A stretch of DNA of 58,866 bases from NCBI GenBank assembly GCA_030431695.1, contig JAUIIU010000011.1:1-58866 (forward strand), written 5' to 3'. Each line of letters opens with the position of its first letter. Within the stretch, counting starts at the first letter, position 1. Positions 27,471-34,588 of the stretch are shown here, in pieces. The translations under genes and the position numbers were made by a program. Source of the stretch: Bacteroidia bacterium (lineage in GTDB: Bacteria; Bacteroidota; Bacteroidia; Flavobacteriales; Flavobacteriaceae). The notes under the pieces are model-generated. The model was not told where the DNA came from. It ran no database searches and saw nothing but the letters and a program-made list of their open reading frames with translations.

Positions 27471-27823
27471 TATTTCCTTTCCCTGAAAGAATACGCTTCC
27501 CTGAGTACGTCGATCAATACGCGGTCGTCAATATCTTCGATCCTGAAATAACGAAGCGACTTCATATGCTTCCTGTTCTCCGAGATCATTTTGTCCTGAT
27601 GCATGGAAAGATGTGTTCCGTGATAGAATACCAGGTCCACGTAGTCCTTTGATTGGTTGAAAAAACAAAAACCCTGTTTTCCGTCGATATAGTAAAAGGG
27701 TAATTTCCACTTGTACAACAGCTGCAGGTCCGGCAGGGTTGTTTCGATGACTACCTGCAAATGAAGCAACATGGTGCGGTAAGGTTCCTTTGCGTTCAGG
27801 ATATAGGCTTCGGCAGGATTCAC
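27461..27823 (-). CDS. DUF1801 domain protein
   Basis: 120 residues from a GTG start at 27823. The fold markers LLYKWKLPFYYIDGKQGFCFFN and VDLVFYHGTHLS are characteristic of the DUF1801/YdhG-like family of small alpha/beta proteins whose biochemical role is unknown. It starts 6 nt after the S9 peptidase stop, so it is likely the second gene of that transcript. It is convergent with kdsA, overlapping 10 nt. Confidence 0.8.
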   Translation of the reverse strand: MNPAEAYILNAKEPYRTMLLHLQVVIETTLPDLQLLYKWKLPFYYIDGKQGFCFFNQSKDYVDLVFYHGTHLSMHQDKMISENRKHMKSLRYFRIEDIDDRVLIDVLREAYSFRERKYYK

Positions 27824-27829
27824 TAGTAG

Positions 27830-29821
27830 TTATTCTTCGTTGGAGATTCCCTGGAAAAAGGCGTGTGATTCATCCAGGATATAGCTCATACTGTAGCTGT
27901 CGTTGATTGAATGTCCCTCCTTCTGTAATTCTTCGTATCTCACATTCTTTCCTTTCTTCCGAAGTGCCTGAACCATTACCTTCGATTGCTCCACGGGGAT
28001 AATCCTATCGTATTCACCATGAAATATAAGCACCGGTTTGTTCAGTTCGGCGGCATTGGAAAGAGGTGATATTTCATCCAGGAATTTTGACTTGCGGTTT
28101 CCCAGCGCCATATTCCAGAACTCATAAGAAAAATTGTTATCCTTTTCTTTCTGAAGTTTCATCCAGGCTCGAATATCGGTTGGTGCCGAAACTGCAACCC
28201 CGGCGGTATAGAGTGATGGAAATTTGATCAGGCTCATATAGGTGGCATACCCGCCATAGCTGTGCCCGTAAATAAAAACCTTGTCCTTATCGATATTGAA
28301 GTTCTCCATAATATGCCTGGCCGAATCGGCAATATCATTTATCATGGTCCCGTCTATATTATTCACACCTGACAGTACATGGTTTTTACCAAAACCAGTG
28401 GAACCACGGAAATTTACCCTTACAGTGGCATATCCTCTCGAGGCAAAATACTGGGCAAATTCATCAAGTCTCCAATAATCCCGCACCCAGGGCCCTCCGT
28501 GTGGTATGACTACCAGTGGCACAGATTCCTTTTTATCATAGTCCACAGGAAGATTGAGGTAACAGGGTATTTTATAGGAATCCTCCGCATCGGCCATTAC
28601 GATCTTGGTCTTGGACAACCGGAAGTCGTTCAATTCGGCGTTGTACTGGAACATCACCGCGTAGGAGTCGTCTGTGACGTCGTAGATACCAATGTTCCCT
28701 GCATAAATGTCACTCCATTGATGGATCACAAACCTGTTGCCAGTAGCATCAACATCTACAAGATCATTGATGAACCTGGGAAATTTACTATTGAGCTTAT
28801 CGTGAAATTCCTTGTACTTCGGTGAGATCCAGTTGTATTCAGGAACTATGCTCTCGTAGCGTACTCCTGCGATCTCCTCATTGACATTGTCGAAAATAAT
28901 TCCGAAGACATCATCGTCGGGCTCCTTGACATCGCAGTTGATATCCTCAACCAAAACCTCGCGGACCTCTTCATTACTCAAACTATATGATACGAGCTTG
29001 CGTTTATCGGAACCAATATTGGTGGTTAGATAGATGATATCCGGATCGTACGCAAAGCCTTCGAAAGTGAGGTTCTGATTAAGAAACGTTCTGGCTTTAA
29101 CAGACAGCGGGTATTTTTTTCCGTCGATATTTATATAACACTGTTCCCATTTATCGGTTTCACCTTTTCTAACCAGGTAATTAAAACCATCATCCGTATA
29201 CCTTAATCCCATACGAACCTTTCCCTGGGAGTCCAGTACCCATTGATTCATATTATGTAGGTTTCCGTTTATTACGGTGTATTTCTTACCGGTGAAGATA
29301 TTCACCTCTTTGATGGAAGCATTGAATTCGAGATCATATGTCTCGATCAATACCTGGTGTTTTTTCGAAGGCAGGGTACTGATCAACCTGTTTATCCGAA
29401 AATTATCCCAGTAGCTTCGGCGTCTCTTGGATTGAACATCTGCAGTTCGGTCCACGATCTGTTTCGAATTGTTTCCGTCGATATCGATGGCATAGATGGC
29501 TCCGTAGGATTCGTAAAGTAATCTTTTGTTGCTCAACCAGTGGAGATCGTCAATGGTTCGCCTGCCGATCGGGATCTGGTTGTACACCACGTATCCATCA
29601 ATATCTAGTACTACGATCTCCGATTCGATATTATTGGTAACAACTTCAGCAAAATATTTGCCGTCCGGGGAAATGGCAAAACCGTATTGGTTGACATTCT
29701 TGAAAAGTAGATCCGCCGGAACCTCTTTTACCGTAATTGAATCCTGGGGAAATACTGCGGGACTCATGAGGAGGAAAAGCAATCCAACCATCAGATATTT
29801 GGAAACTCGGGTAGGGCTCAT
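27830..29821 (-). CDS. Secreted S9 family peptidase (prolyl oligopeptidase-like)
   Basis: 663 residues with a signal peptide ending near AVFPQ. An N-terminal beta-propeller (about residues 30-400; repeated ISPDGKYFAEV-like and LHWLSNKRLLYES blades) precedes an alpha/beta-hydrolase domain: oxyanion segment VVIPHGGPWVRDYW, nucleophile Ser in IYGHSYGGYATYMSL, Asp in LIFHGEYDRIIPVEQS and His in EGHSINDSYSM. It would cleave short peptides, probably in the periplasm. The triad is intact. DUF1801 follows in the same direction. Confidence 0.9.
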   Translation of the reverse strand: MSPTRVSKYLMVGLLFLLMSPAVFPQDSITVKEVPADLLFKNVNQYGFAISPDGKYFAEVVTNNIESEIVVLDIDGYVVYNQIPIGRRTIDDLHWLSNKRLLYESYGAIYAIDIDGNNSKQIVDRTADVQSKRRRSYWDNFRINRLISTLPSKKHQVLIETYDLEFNASIKEVNIFTGKKYTVINGNLHNMNQWVLDSQGKVRMGLRYTDDGFNYLVRKGETDKWEQCYINIDGKKYPLSVKARTFLNQNLTFEGFAYDPDIIYLTTNIGSDKRKLVSYSLSNEEVREVLVEDINCDVKEPDDDVFGIIFDNVNEEIAGVRYESIVPEYNWISPKYKEFHDKLNSKFPRFINDLVDVDATGNRFVIHQWSDIYAGNIGIYDVTDDSYAVMFQYNAELNDFRLSKTKIVMADAEDSYKIPCYLNLPVDYDKKESVPLVVIPHGGPWVRDYWRLDEFAQYFASRGYATVRVNFRGSTGFGKNHVLSGVNNIDGTMINDIADSARHIMENFNIDKDKVFIYGHSYGGYATYMSLIKFPSLYTAGVAVSAPTDIRAWMKLQKEKDNNFSYEFWNMALGNRKSKFLDEISPLSNAAELNKPVLIFHGEYDRIIPVEQSKVMVQALRKKGKNVRYEELQKEGHSINDSYSMSYILDESHAFFQGISNEE

Positions 29822-29882
29822 AGATGTTAGATCAAATATTAGTAGGATACGACCGTCAAATAAAGGAATAATTTGGCAAATT

Positions 29883-29912
29883 AAAAAAGGTTGCCCGGCT
29901 AAGGCAACCTTT
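29883..29912 (-). terminator. Intrinsic terminator of the candidate small RNA
   Basis: A 10-bp perfect stem (AAAGGTTGCC with GGCAACCTTT) and 7-nt loop, followed on the minus strand by six T residues. It closes the transcript that would begin near 30000 and insulates the S9 peptidase gene. Confidence 0.75.
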
Positions 29913-30000
29913 ATAGGAACATAATCGTAGTATTAACTCCCCAATTAAATGACGATTAGTTGTTGTCGTCTTCTATAAGCATTATGACTAACTATTGAAG
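29883..30000 (-). ncRNA. Candidate ~118-nt small RNA or micropeptide transcript
   Basis: Between the CBS gene and the S9 peptidase lies a complete small transcription unit on the minus strand: a promoter at 30007-30074 (described separately), a predicted start near 30000 and a strong terminator ending near 29883. Inside are only tiny frames: an 8-codon ORF at 29982-29956 (MLIEDDNN) and a 25-codon ORF at 30022-29945 (starting MLTIFEVSSIVSHNAYRR) whose ATG lies upstream of the predicted start, so it is unlikely to be translated from this transcript. I recognise no known RNA family. Either a regulatory RNA or a short peptide gene. Confidence 0.4.
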
Positions 30001-30006
30001 ACACTT

Positions 30007-30074
30007 CAAAGATCGTCAACATTGTAATTTTGGGCAACAGGATAAATCCTGTTTTTGAACAGGGTTTTTCCTGT
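30007..30074 (-). promoter_or_regulatory. Palindrome-flanked promoter of the candidate small RNA
   Basis: Minus-strand -7 GATCTTTG (30014-30007) lies 20 nt downstream of a TTG at the expected -33 position. That TTG touches the end of a perfect 8-bp inverted repeat, AACAGGATAAATCCTGTT (30036-30053). A second, weaker repeat ACAGG-N6-CCTGT occupies 30059-30074. Two related palindromes immediately upstream of -33 look like tandem binding sites for an activator or repressor dimer. Confidence 0.5.
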
Positions 30075-30077
30075 ATT

Positions 30078-30497
30078 TCAATATTGGGAGAGTAAATACT
30101 TAATAATGTCTGTTGTGGTTACAATACCCGTAAGTCTTCCTTCGTCCACCACCGGCAAGGCATGAAACTCCTTAACAGCAAAGATCTCTGCTACCTGCTT
30201 GATCGTGGTATTCGAAGTCACACTAACCACATTCCTGGCCATTACCTGTTCTATGTTGAACAAGGTATACACCGAAGTATCCACATCATGTGTGTCTTCG
30301 CTGAAGGCATCGGCAAAGCTGATACGGAGGAGGTCTGTATAACTGAGAATACCAATGATCTGTGCTTGTTTTACGATGGGTACGTGCCGTATCTTTCGCG
30401 TTTTGAATAGATGTTCGGCTGTCTCGAGAGAATCGGTGTTATTCAAGGTAACTACCTCTCGTGTCATTATTGTTGAAATAGGCGTTCTTTCGTCCAT
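30078..30497 (-). CDS. CBS-domain protein
   Basis: 139 residues from ATG 30497; a GTG three nt upstream is less likely. Two CBS repeats: PISTIMTREVVTLNNTDSLE to ILSYTDLLRI, and VMARNVVSVTSNTTIKQVAE to GIVTTTDIIKYLLS. Such tandem CBS (Bateman) modules bind adenine nucleotides and usually regulate a partner protein or act as energy sensors. It stands alone, with a 187-bp A/T-rich upstream gap facing the divergent winged-helix operon. Partner unknown. Confidence 0.85.
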   Translation of the reverse strand: MDERTPISTIMTREVVTLNNTDSLETAEHLFKTRKIRHVPIVKQAQIIGILSYTDLLRISFADAFSEDTHDVDTSVYTLFNIEQVMARNVVSVTSNTTIKQVAEIFAVKEFHALPVVDEGRLTGIVTTTDIIKYLLSQY

Positions 30498-30658
30498 CAC
30501 TTGATCGTTTTATTGGTGATTCAATTTCAGATGAAAGTTCAGCAAATCAACAAAAAAAAAATATGATATTCATCAGTAGATAATTCACTGAAATTCAATA
30601 TTAAACTTTAGCTAATATTTAACAGGACACATATTTGGAAATCCGACAAGAATAAATT

Positions 30659-30681
30659 TACTTTGTTTTTCAAAGTACTTT
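30659..30681. promoter_or_regulatory. Palindromic operator, copy 1 (ACTTTG-N5-CAAAGTACTTT)
   Basis: Arms TACTTTG and CAAAGTA with a TTTTT spacer, followed directly by a third half-site ACTTT, so that AAAGTACTTT is itself a perfect palindrome. It ends 3 nt before the ATG of the membrane-protein gene at 30685. The same arrangement recurs at 31599-31620, which makes it the likely binding site of the winged-helix regulator encoded between the two. Confidence 0.7.
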
Positions 30682-30684
30682 AGT

Positions 30685-31293
30685 ATGAGCGAACAAGATT
30701 ATCTGAACGACATAAGTGAGATCAAGAATCTCATGAACCGATCCTCCCGTTTTATTTCCCTCAGCGGTTTGTCCGGGATCTTCGCGGGGATCTATGCATT
30801 GATAGGAGCTGCCGTGGCCTACTGGCTGGTAGCAAATTCGGGTAGGGAGTACCTTATCCTGGACGGTAAGATTTTCAGGCTCATCATGCTGGACCTTTTC
30901 CTGATCGCCTTTTTCAGTGTGGTCACGGCTATATTCCTTTCTACGCGAAAAGCCAGGAAGAACGGCGAAAAGATATGGGATACCTCCTCTCGCAGGCTGA
31001 TCATCAATTTCCTGATCCCGCTGATTGCAGGCGGAGCATATATCCTTATTATTCTGAATCAGCAGAAATACGGCCAGACCGGTGCACTCATGCTGATCTT
31101 CTACGGACTCGCCCTGATCAATGCTTCCAAGTACAGCATTGGGCATGTTCGATACCTGGGAATCACCGAGATCCTCCTGGGGCTCGTTGCCGCAATATTC
31201 CCGGGCTACGGCTTCTGGCTTTGGGTTATCGGTTTTGGCGTGATGCATATTCTCTACGGAAGTATTATGTTCGCAAAAGAAAAGAAGGCTTAG
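30685..31293 (+). CDS. Six-helix integral membrane protein, hypothetical
   Basis: 202 residues. Hydrophobic stretches at about residues 25-50 (SLSGLSGIFAGIYALIGAAV), 68-90, 108-128, 135-155 and 162-195 predict five or six membrane helices. The N-terminal SEQDYLNDISEIKNLMNRSS segment is amphipathic. I know similar proteins encoded next to winged-helix regulators in Bacteroidota, but no function. The stop TAG overlaps the GTG start of the regulator (TAGTG), so the two are co-translated. The promoter overlaps operator copy 1. Confidence 0.75.
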   Translation: MSEQDYLNDISEIKNLMNRSSRFISLSGLSGIFAGIYALIGAAVAYWLVANSGREYLILDGKIFRLIMLDLFLIAFFSVVTAIFLSTRKARKNGEKIWDTSSRRLIINFLIPLIAGGAYILIILNQQKYGQTGALMLIFYGLALINASKYSIGHVRYLGITEILLGLVAAIFPGYGFWLWVIGFGVMHILYGSIMFAKEKKA

Positions 31294-31583
31294 TGGGTAT
31301 AATCGATAACATAAATAAACTGTTCGATCACCGAATACGCCTGGGGATCATGTCTATCCTGGTAGTGAACGAGTACGCCGATTTCAACCGGTTGAAGGAA
31401 CTACTGGACGTGACCGATGGCAACCTGGCCAGCCACCTCAAAGCCCTTGAAAAAGAAAAATACATCCTGGTGGAGAAACAATTCATCGGCAGAAAACCTA
31501 ATACAAGGTATTCGGCAACAAAACTCGGTAAGACCGAATTCAGAAAACATATAGACGCATTGGAAAAACTATTAAAGAAATAA
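31293..31583 (+). CDS. Winged-helix transcriptional regulator (ArsR/MarR-like)
   Basis: 96 residues from a GTG at 31293 that shares bases with the preceding stop. The frame is open further upstream, but that part is read against the upstream membrane-protein gene and makes no sense as protein. Winged-helix layout: FDHRIRLGIMSILVV (helix 1), DFNRLKELLDVTDGNLASHLKALEKEKYILV (helix 2, recognition helix with GNLASHL), wing IGRKPNTRYSATKLG. The 'transcriptional regulator' wHTH family with a DGNLASHLK helix is common in Bacteroidota. It likely represses both operator-bearing promoters. Confidence 0.85.
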   Translation: MGIIDNINKLFDHRIRLGIMSILVVNEYADFNRLKELLDVTDGNLASHLKALEKEKYILVEKQFIGRKPNTRYSATKLGKTEFRKHIDALEKLLKK

Positions 31584-31598
31584 TTTTTTTATCATTTC

Positions 31599-31620
31599 AC
31601 TTTGTATTACAAAGTACTTT
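31599..31620. promoter_or_regulatory. Palindromic operator, copy 2 (ACTTTG-N5-CAAAGTACTTT)
   Basis: ACTTTG, spacer TATTA, CAAAGT, then ACTTT, matching copy 1 at 30659-30681 in arms, spacing and the extra half-site. It lies 4 nt before the ATG of the COQ4-like gene at 31625, so binding would block the start region of that gene or an internal promoter. Confidence 0.7.
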
Positions 31621-31624
31621 TAAT

Positions 31625-32131
31625 ATGAATATCAGGAAGAAAATTATCGTACGTCTCTTCGAACTCAGTGAGCAGTTCTACACCCGGCATTTCAAAAAAC
31701 ACAAACAGCCGTGGAACCTTACAAGGGCAATTCTACTGGACTACCCTGTGGATTCCTTCGGAAATCACCTCGGCCGGTTTCTCGAATCGAACAACTTCGA
31801 GCTTATTCCAAAAGTGGAACGTCATGACGCCTACCACGTGCTTACAGGTTACGGCACAAATGTTGAGGATGAAATTGCACTGCAGTACCTCTGTTTCGGC
31901 AATGGTAAACGCAGTCCGTACCTGTTCGGTGTCATGATCCTTGGCACCCTGCTCCTACCCGATTATTTATCGTATTACCGACGATCGTTTCGTCGCGGAA
32001 AAAAGGCACACGCATTTCATCACTGGGATTTTCAGAAACTACTGAATAGCTCACTCGAAGAATTGCGCTTTGCGGTCTTTCCTAAGGAATACATCAATCT
32101 ATTGAAGTCAAATTATTCTTTAACCATTTAA
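31625..32131 (+). CDS. COQ4-like protein
   Basis: 168 residues, no membrane segment in the first half. The key stretch is RHDAYHVLTGYGTNVEDEIA, which carries the HD-x-xH metal motif followed by the E used as the fourth ligand in COQ4 (the eukaryotic and proteobacterial family reads very similarly: HD-x-x-HVLTG, then a TNV-x-x-EIAL run). COQ4 works in ubiquinone biosynthesis. Flavobacteria make menaquinone, so the substrate here must differ. It is the third gene of the winged-helix operon and is followed 10 nt later by creD. Confidence 0.75.
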   Translation: MNIRKKIIVRLFELSEQFYTRHFKKHKQPWNLTRAILLDYPVDSFGNHLGRFLESNNFELIPKVERHDAYHVLTGYGTNVEDEIALQYLCFGNGKRSPYLFGVMILGTLLLPDYLSYYRRSFRRGKKAHAFHHWDFQKLLNSSLEELRFAVFPKEYINLLKSNYSLTI

Positions 32132-32141
32132 ATAAAACCAC

Positions 32142-33491
32142 ATGGAACAAAAAAGATCAAAATTCGGAAACTGGATGCGTAACTCGATCACTGCGCGAAT
32201 GATGGTAGTAGGATTCCTGCTACTCGTTTTACTGATCCCACTTGAATTTGTCAAGATCCTGATCTCCGAACGCGGACAGCGCCAGCAGGAAGTAATTCAG
32301 GAGATCAACGGTAAATGGGGAAACGAAGTACTGATCTCCGGGCCCATACTGCGGATCCCCTATGAAACAACTCAGGAACAACTGGTTTACGACAGCGATT
32401 CCAAGGTCACACGAAAGACCAGCAGGAAAGAAATAAAAGCAGCCTACCTACTGCCGGATTCCCTGGTCATCAATGCTGAGGTAGAGACCATAGACGACCG
32501 CGGGTACGGCATTTACGAATCGGTTGTCTATACCAGTGATATGGCCATTTCGGGGAATTTCCCAACCATAGACTTCAGTGAGTTGCAGATCGATAAGGAG
32601 GCTATTCTATGGGATCGGATCAGTCTGGAGATCCACACCTCCAACCTGAAAGGAATTCGCAACAGTTTGGCTGTTAACCTGGGTGGGGAAGAGCTCAGCA
32701 TGACCCCTGAATACAACGAAGGCTACATGAACGTGATTCGAAGTAAAGTGCTCGAGAGTGATCTTACCAATGCTGAAGGCCCAATTCCTTTTGATTTCAG
32801 GATGAAGATAAACGGCAGTGAAAGCCTAAAATTCGTACCCTTGGGTAAGGAAACCTCCGTTACCATGGACTCCAACTGGCACTCGCCCGGTTTCGATGGG
32901 AGTCCGCTACCGGACGAAGAGACCAAGGATATCCGGGATGACGGTTTTCATGCAAGCTGGCACGCATTCCAGATCAACAGGCAGTTTCAGCAGAAGTTCA
33001 CCAATGCCTTACCCAATTTCAGGTCGTTTGGGTTCGGGACCAACTTCGTCATACCCGTGGACGAATACCAGAAAAGTGAGCGCACAGCCAAATACGGCTT
33101 TATGGTAATCGGACTGACGCTCCTGGTTTTTCTACTGATCCAGCTGGCGTCCAGGATCTATATTCACCCCTTCCAGTATGTGATGATCGGTCTGGCCCTG
33201 GTGATGTTCTACACCTTATTGATCTCGATTTCCGAACACAGCACCTTTTTGAAAGCGTATGCTATAGCCGGAGGCTCGGTCCTTGCATTGATCACCGTTT
33301 ATTCGCGGGCGATATTGCGTGGTTTTAAATTTCCGTTACTGGTCTGCGCTTCCCTGGCATCTCTTTACGGTTTCATATACGTGATCATCCAACTGGAGAA
33401 CTATGCACTCCTGGTAGGAAGTATCGGACTATTCGTCATCCTGGCCATCGTCATGTTCGCATCCAGGAAGATCGACTGGGGAAATGATTAA
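32142..33491 (+). CDS. creD: CreD family inner-membrane protein
   Basis: 449 residues. One N-terminal membrane helix (about 18-40, MVVGFLLLVLLIPLEFVKIL), a large extracytoplasmic beta-rich domain to about residue 310, then five or six closely packed helices to the C-terminus (YGFMVIGLTLLVFLLIQLA and on). ISEHSTFLKAYAIA and IYIHPFQYVMIGLALVMFYT are typical of CreD, a protein tied to envelope integrity and beta-lactam/colicin response in E. coli under CreBC. Here the likely control is the winged-helix regulator and its operators rather than a CreBC system. Confidence 0.9.
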   Translation: MEQKRSKFGNWMRNSITARMMVVGFLLLVLLIPLEFVKILISERGQRQQEVIQEINGKWGNEVLISGPILRIPYETTQEQLVYDSDSKVTRKTSRKEIKAAYLLPDSLVINAEVETIDDRGYGIYESVVYTSDMAISGNFPTIDFSELQIDKEAILWDRISLEIHTSNLKGIRNSLAVNLGGEELSMTPEYNEGYMNVIRSKVLESDLTNAEGPIPFDFRMKINGSESLKFVPLGKETSVTMDSNWHSPGFDGSPLPDEETKDIRDDGFHASWHAFQINRQFQQKFTNALPNFRSFGFGTNFVIPVDEYQKSERTAKYGFMVIGLTLLVFLLIQLASRIYIHPFQYVMIGLALVMFYTLLISISEHSTFLKAYAIAGGSVLALITVYSRAILRGFKFPLLVCASLASLYGFIYVIIQLENYALLVGSIGLFVILAIVMFASRKIDWGND

Positions 33492-33500
33492 CAGGGATCG

Positions 33501-33869
33501 ATGAAAGTGCAATTGAATAAACGCTATTTCACACCTTTTTTGTTGGTTTTGGTAGCCGAAATAGCCATTGCTATCTTCTACTTTCATCGTTTTGTGAGAG
33601 GGTTCCTGGGCGATTTACTGGTGATTCCACTGATGTACTACCTGCTCAGGACCATCTCCTCCCTGAAACACAGACCAACAATCCTATTGGTACTGCTCAT
33701 TGGTTTTATTACTGAAGTATTTCAATGGTTGAGCCTTATCCAACATCTTGAAATAAACGACTCCTTCGCAAGGCTGGTCCTCGGCAATACGTACGACCCG
33801 CTGGATCTGCTGGCCTATGTGCTGGGAGCGATACTCGTCCTTGTAATTGAAAAAATACGATCACAATGA
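33501..33869 (+). CDS. DUF2809 membrane protein
   Basis: 122 residues, four membrane helices. The family signature is RGFLGDLLVIPLMYYLLR near residue 33 and LGNTYDPLDLLAYVLGAILV near the C-terminus, with a conserved acidic Glu in GFITEVFQWL. Function unknown; VanZ-like in general shape. It begins 9 nt after creD and its stop overlaps the next start (ATGA), so it belongs to the same operon. Confidence 0.85.
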   Translation: MKVQLNKRYFTPFLLVLVAEIAIAIFYFHRFVRGFLGDLLVIPLMYYLLRTISSLKHRPTILLVLLIGFITEVFQWLSLIQHLEINDSFARLVLGNTYDPLDLLAYVLGAILVLVIEKIRSQ

Positions 33870-34534
33870 AACAGATAAAAGCCTATTTTTTCCAAAGGTT
33901 CAATACATTTTCGCTATTGTTTCTCCTTTCATCGTTCAGTATATTCCTGCTGATGATTCGCATAAAGGCTACTCATTCCTACTTTTTAATGTTTATGGTT
34001 TGGAACTTGTTCCTTGCCTATATCCCTTTCGCAGTTACAGCTATGTTGAAATTCGAATCTCTTACACCGGGAAAGCTTCAGCTTTTGCTTTGGAGTTGCC
34101 TGTGGTTATTATTCTTACCAAACGCACCATATATGTTAACAGACCTTGTTCATTTGCTAAATGATGAATCAATATTACTGTACGACACTGTACTAATCCT
34201 CGCCTTTGCAATAACAGGTATGCTGTTGTACGTACTGACTTCACGTGATATGTACAATTTGCTATGGAAGCACTATGAATCTGTTTGGCTAAATATGATT
34301 TTCAGGTTAATGCCGGTTATGATGGCTATTGGGATCTATGTGGGGCGATTCCTGAGATGGAATTCCTGGGATATTTTTACGAGCCCCACCGATTTGCTGG
34401 GTGATCTCTTAGTACTTTTCATACTACCGGGTGATCATTCCTCGGCCTGGATATTCATAGTTGGTTTCTCGGGAACCTTGGTTGCCTCTGAATTCATTCT
34501 GAAAAAGATTCATTTTCTAAACAAGTTGAACTAA
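33866..34534 (+). CDS. DUF1361 membrane protein
   Basis: 222 residues with about six membrane helices. Family landmarks: MFMVWNLFLAYIPFAVTAML, WLLFLPNAPYMLTDLVHL, and YVGRFLRWNSWDI. It starts within the stop of the DUF2809 gene (4-nt overlap). It looks lower in G+C than the genes before it. Function unknown; both DUF2809 and DUF1361 are small membrane proteins often near each other. Confidence 0.85.
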   Translation: MKQIKAYFFQRFNTFSLLFLLSSFSIFLLMIRIKATHSYFLMFMVWNLFLAYIPFAVTAMLKFESLTPGKLQLLLWSCLWLLFLPNAPYMLTDLVHLLNDESILLYDTVLILAFAITGMLLYVLTSRDMYNLLWKHYESVWLNMIFRLMPVMMAIGIYVGRFLRWNSWDIFTSPTDLLGDLLVLFILPGDHSSAWIFIVGFSGTLVASEFILKKIHFLNKLN

Positions 34535-34588
34535 TCCTTTTCAGAAAAAGATAAAACAAGTAAATTCCGCTCTAAATTAATTCTTACA

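Noticed and set aside
29956-29982. Eight-codon frame MLIEDDNN as a decayed response regulator start
   Set aside because: Too short to separate from chance; the resemblance to receiver-domain starts is weak, so it is only mentioned under the small-RNA unit.
30670-31248. Minus-strand frame opposite the membrane-protein gene
   Set aside because: Antisense of a hydrophobic protein, giving a charged, unstructured product.
30975-31292. N-terminal extension of the winged-helix regulator
   Set aside because: Reads the membrane-protein gene in another frame; the GTG at 31293 fits the overlap with the preceding stop.
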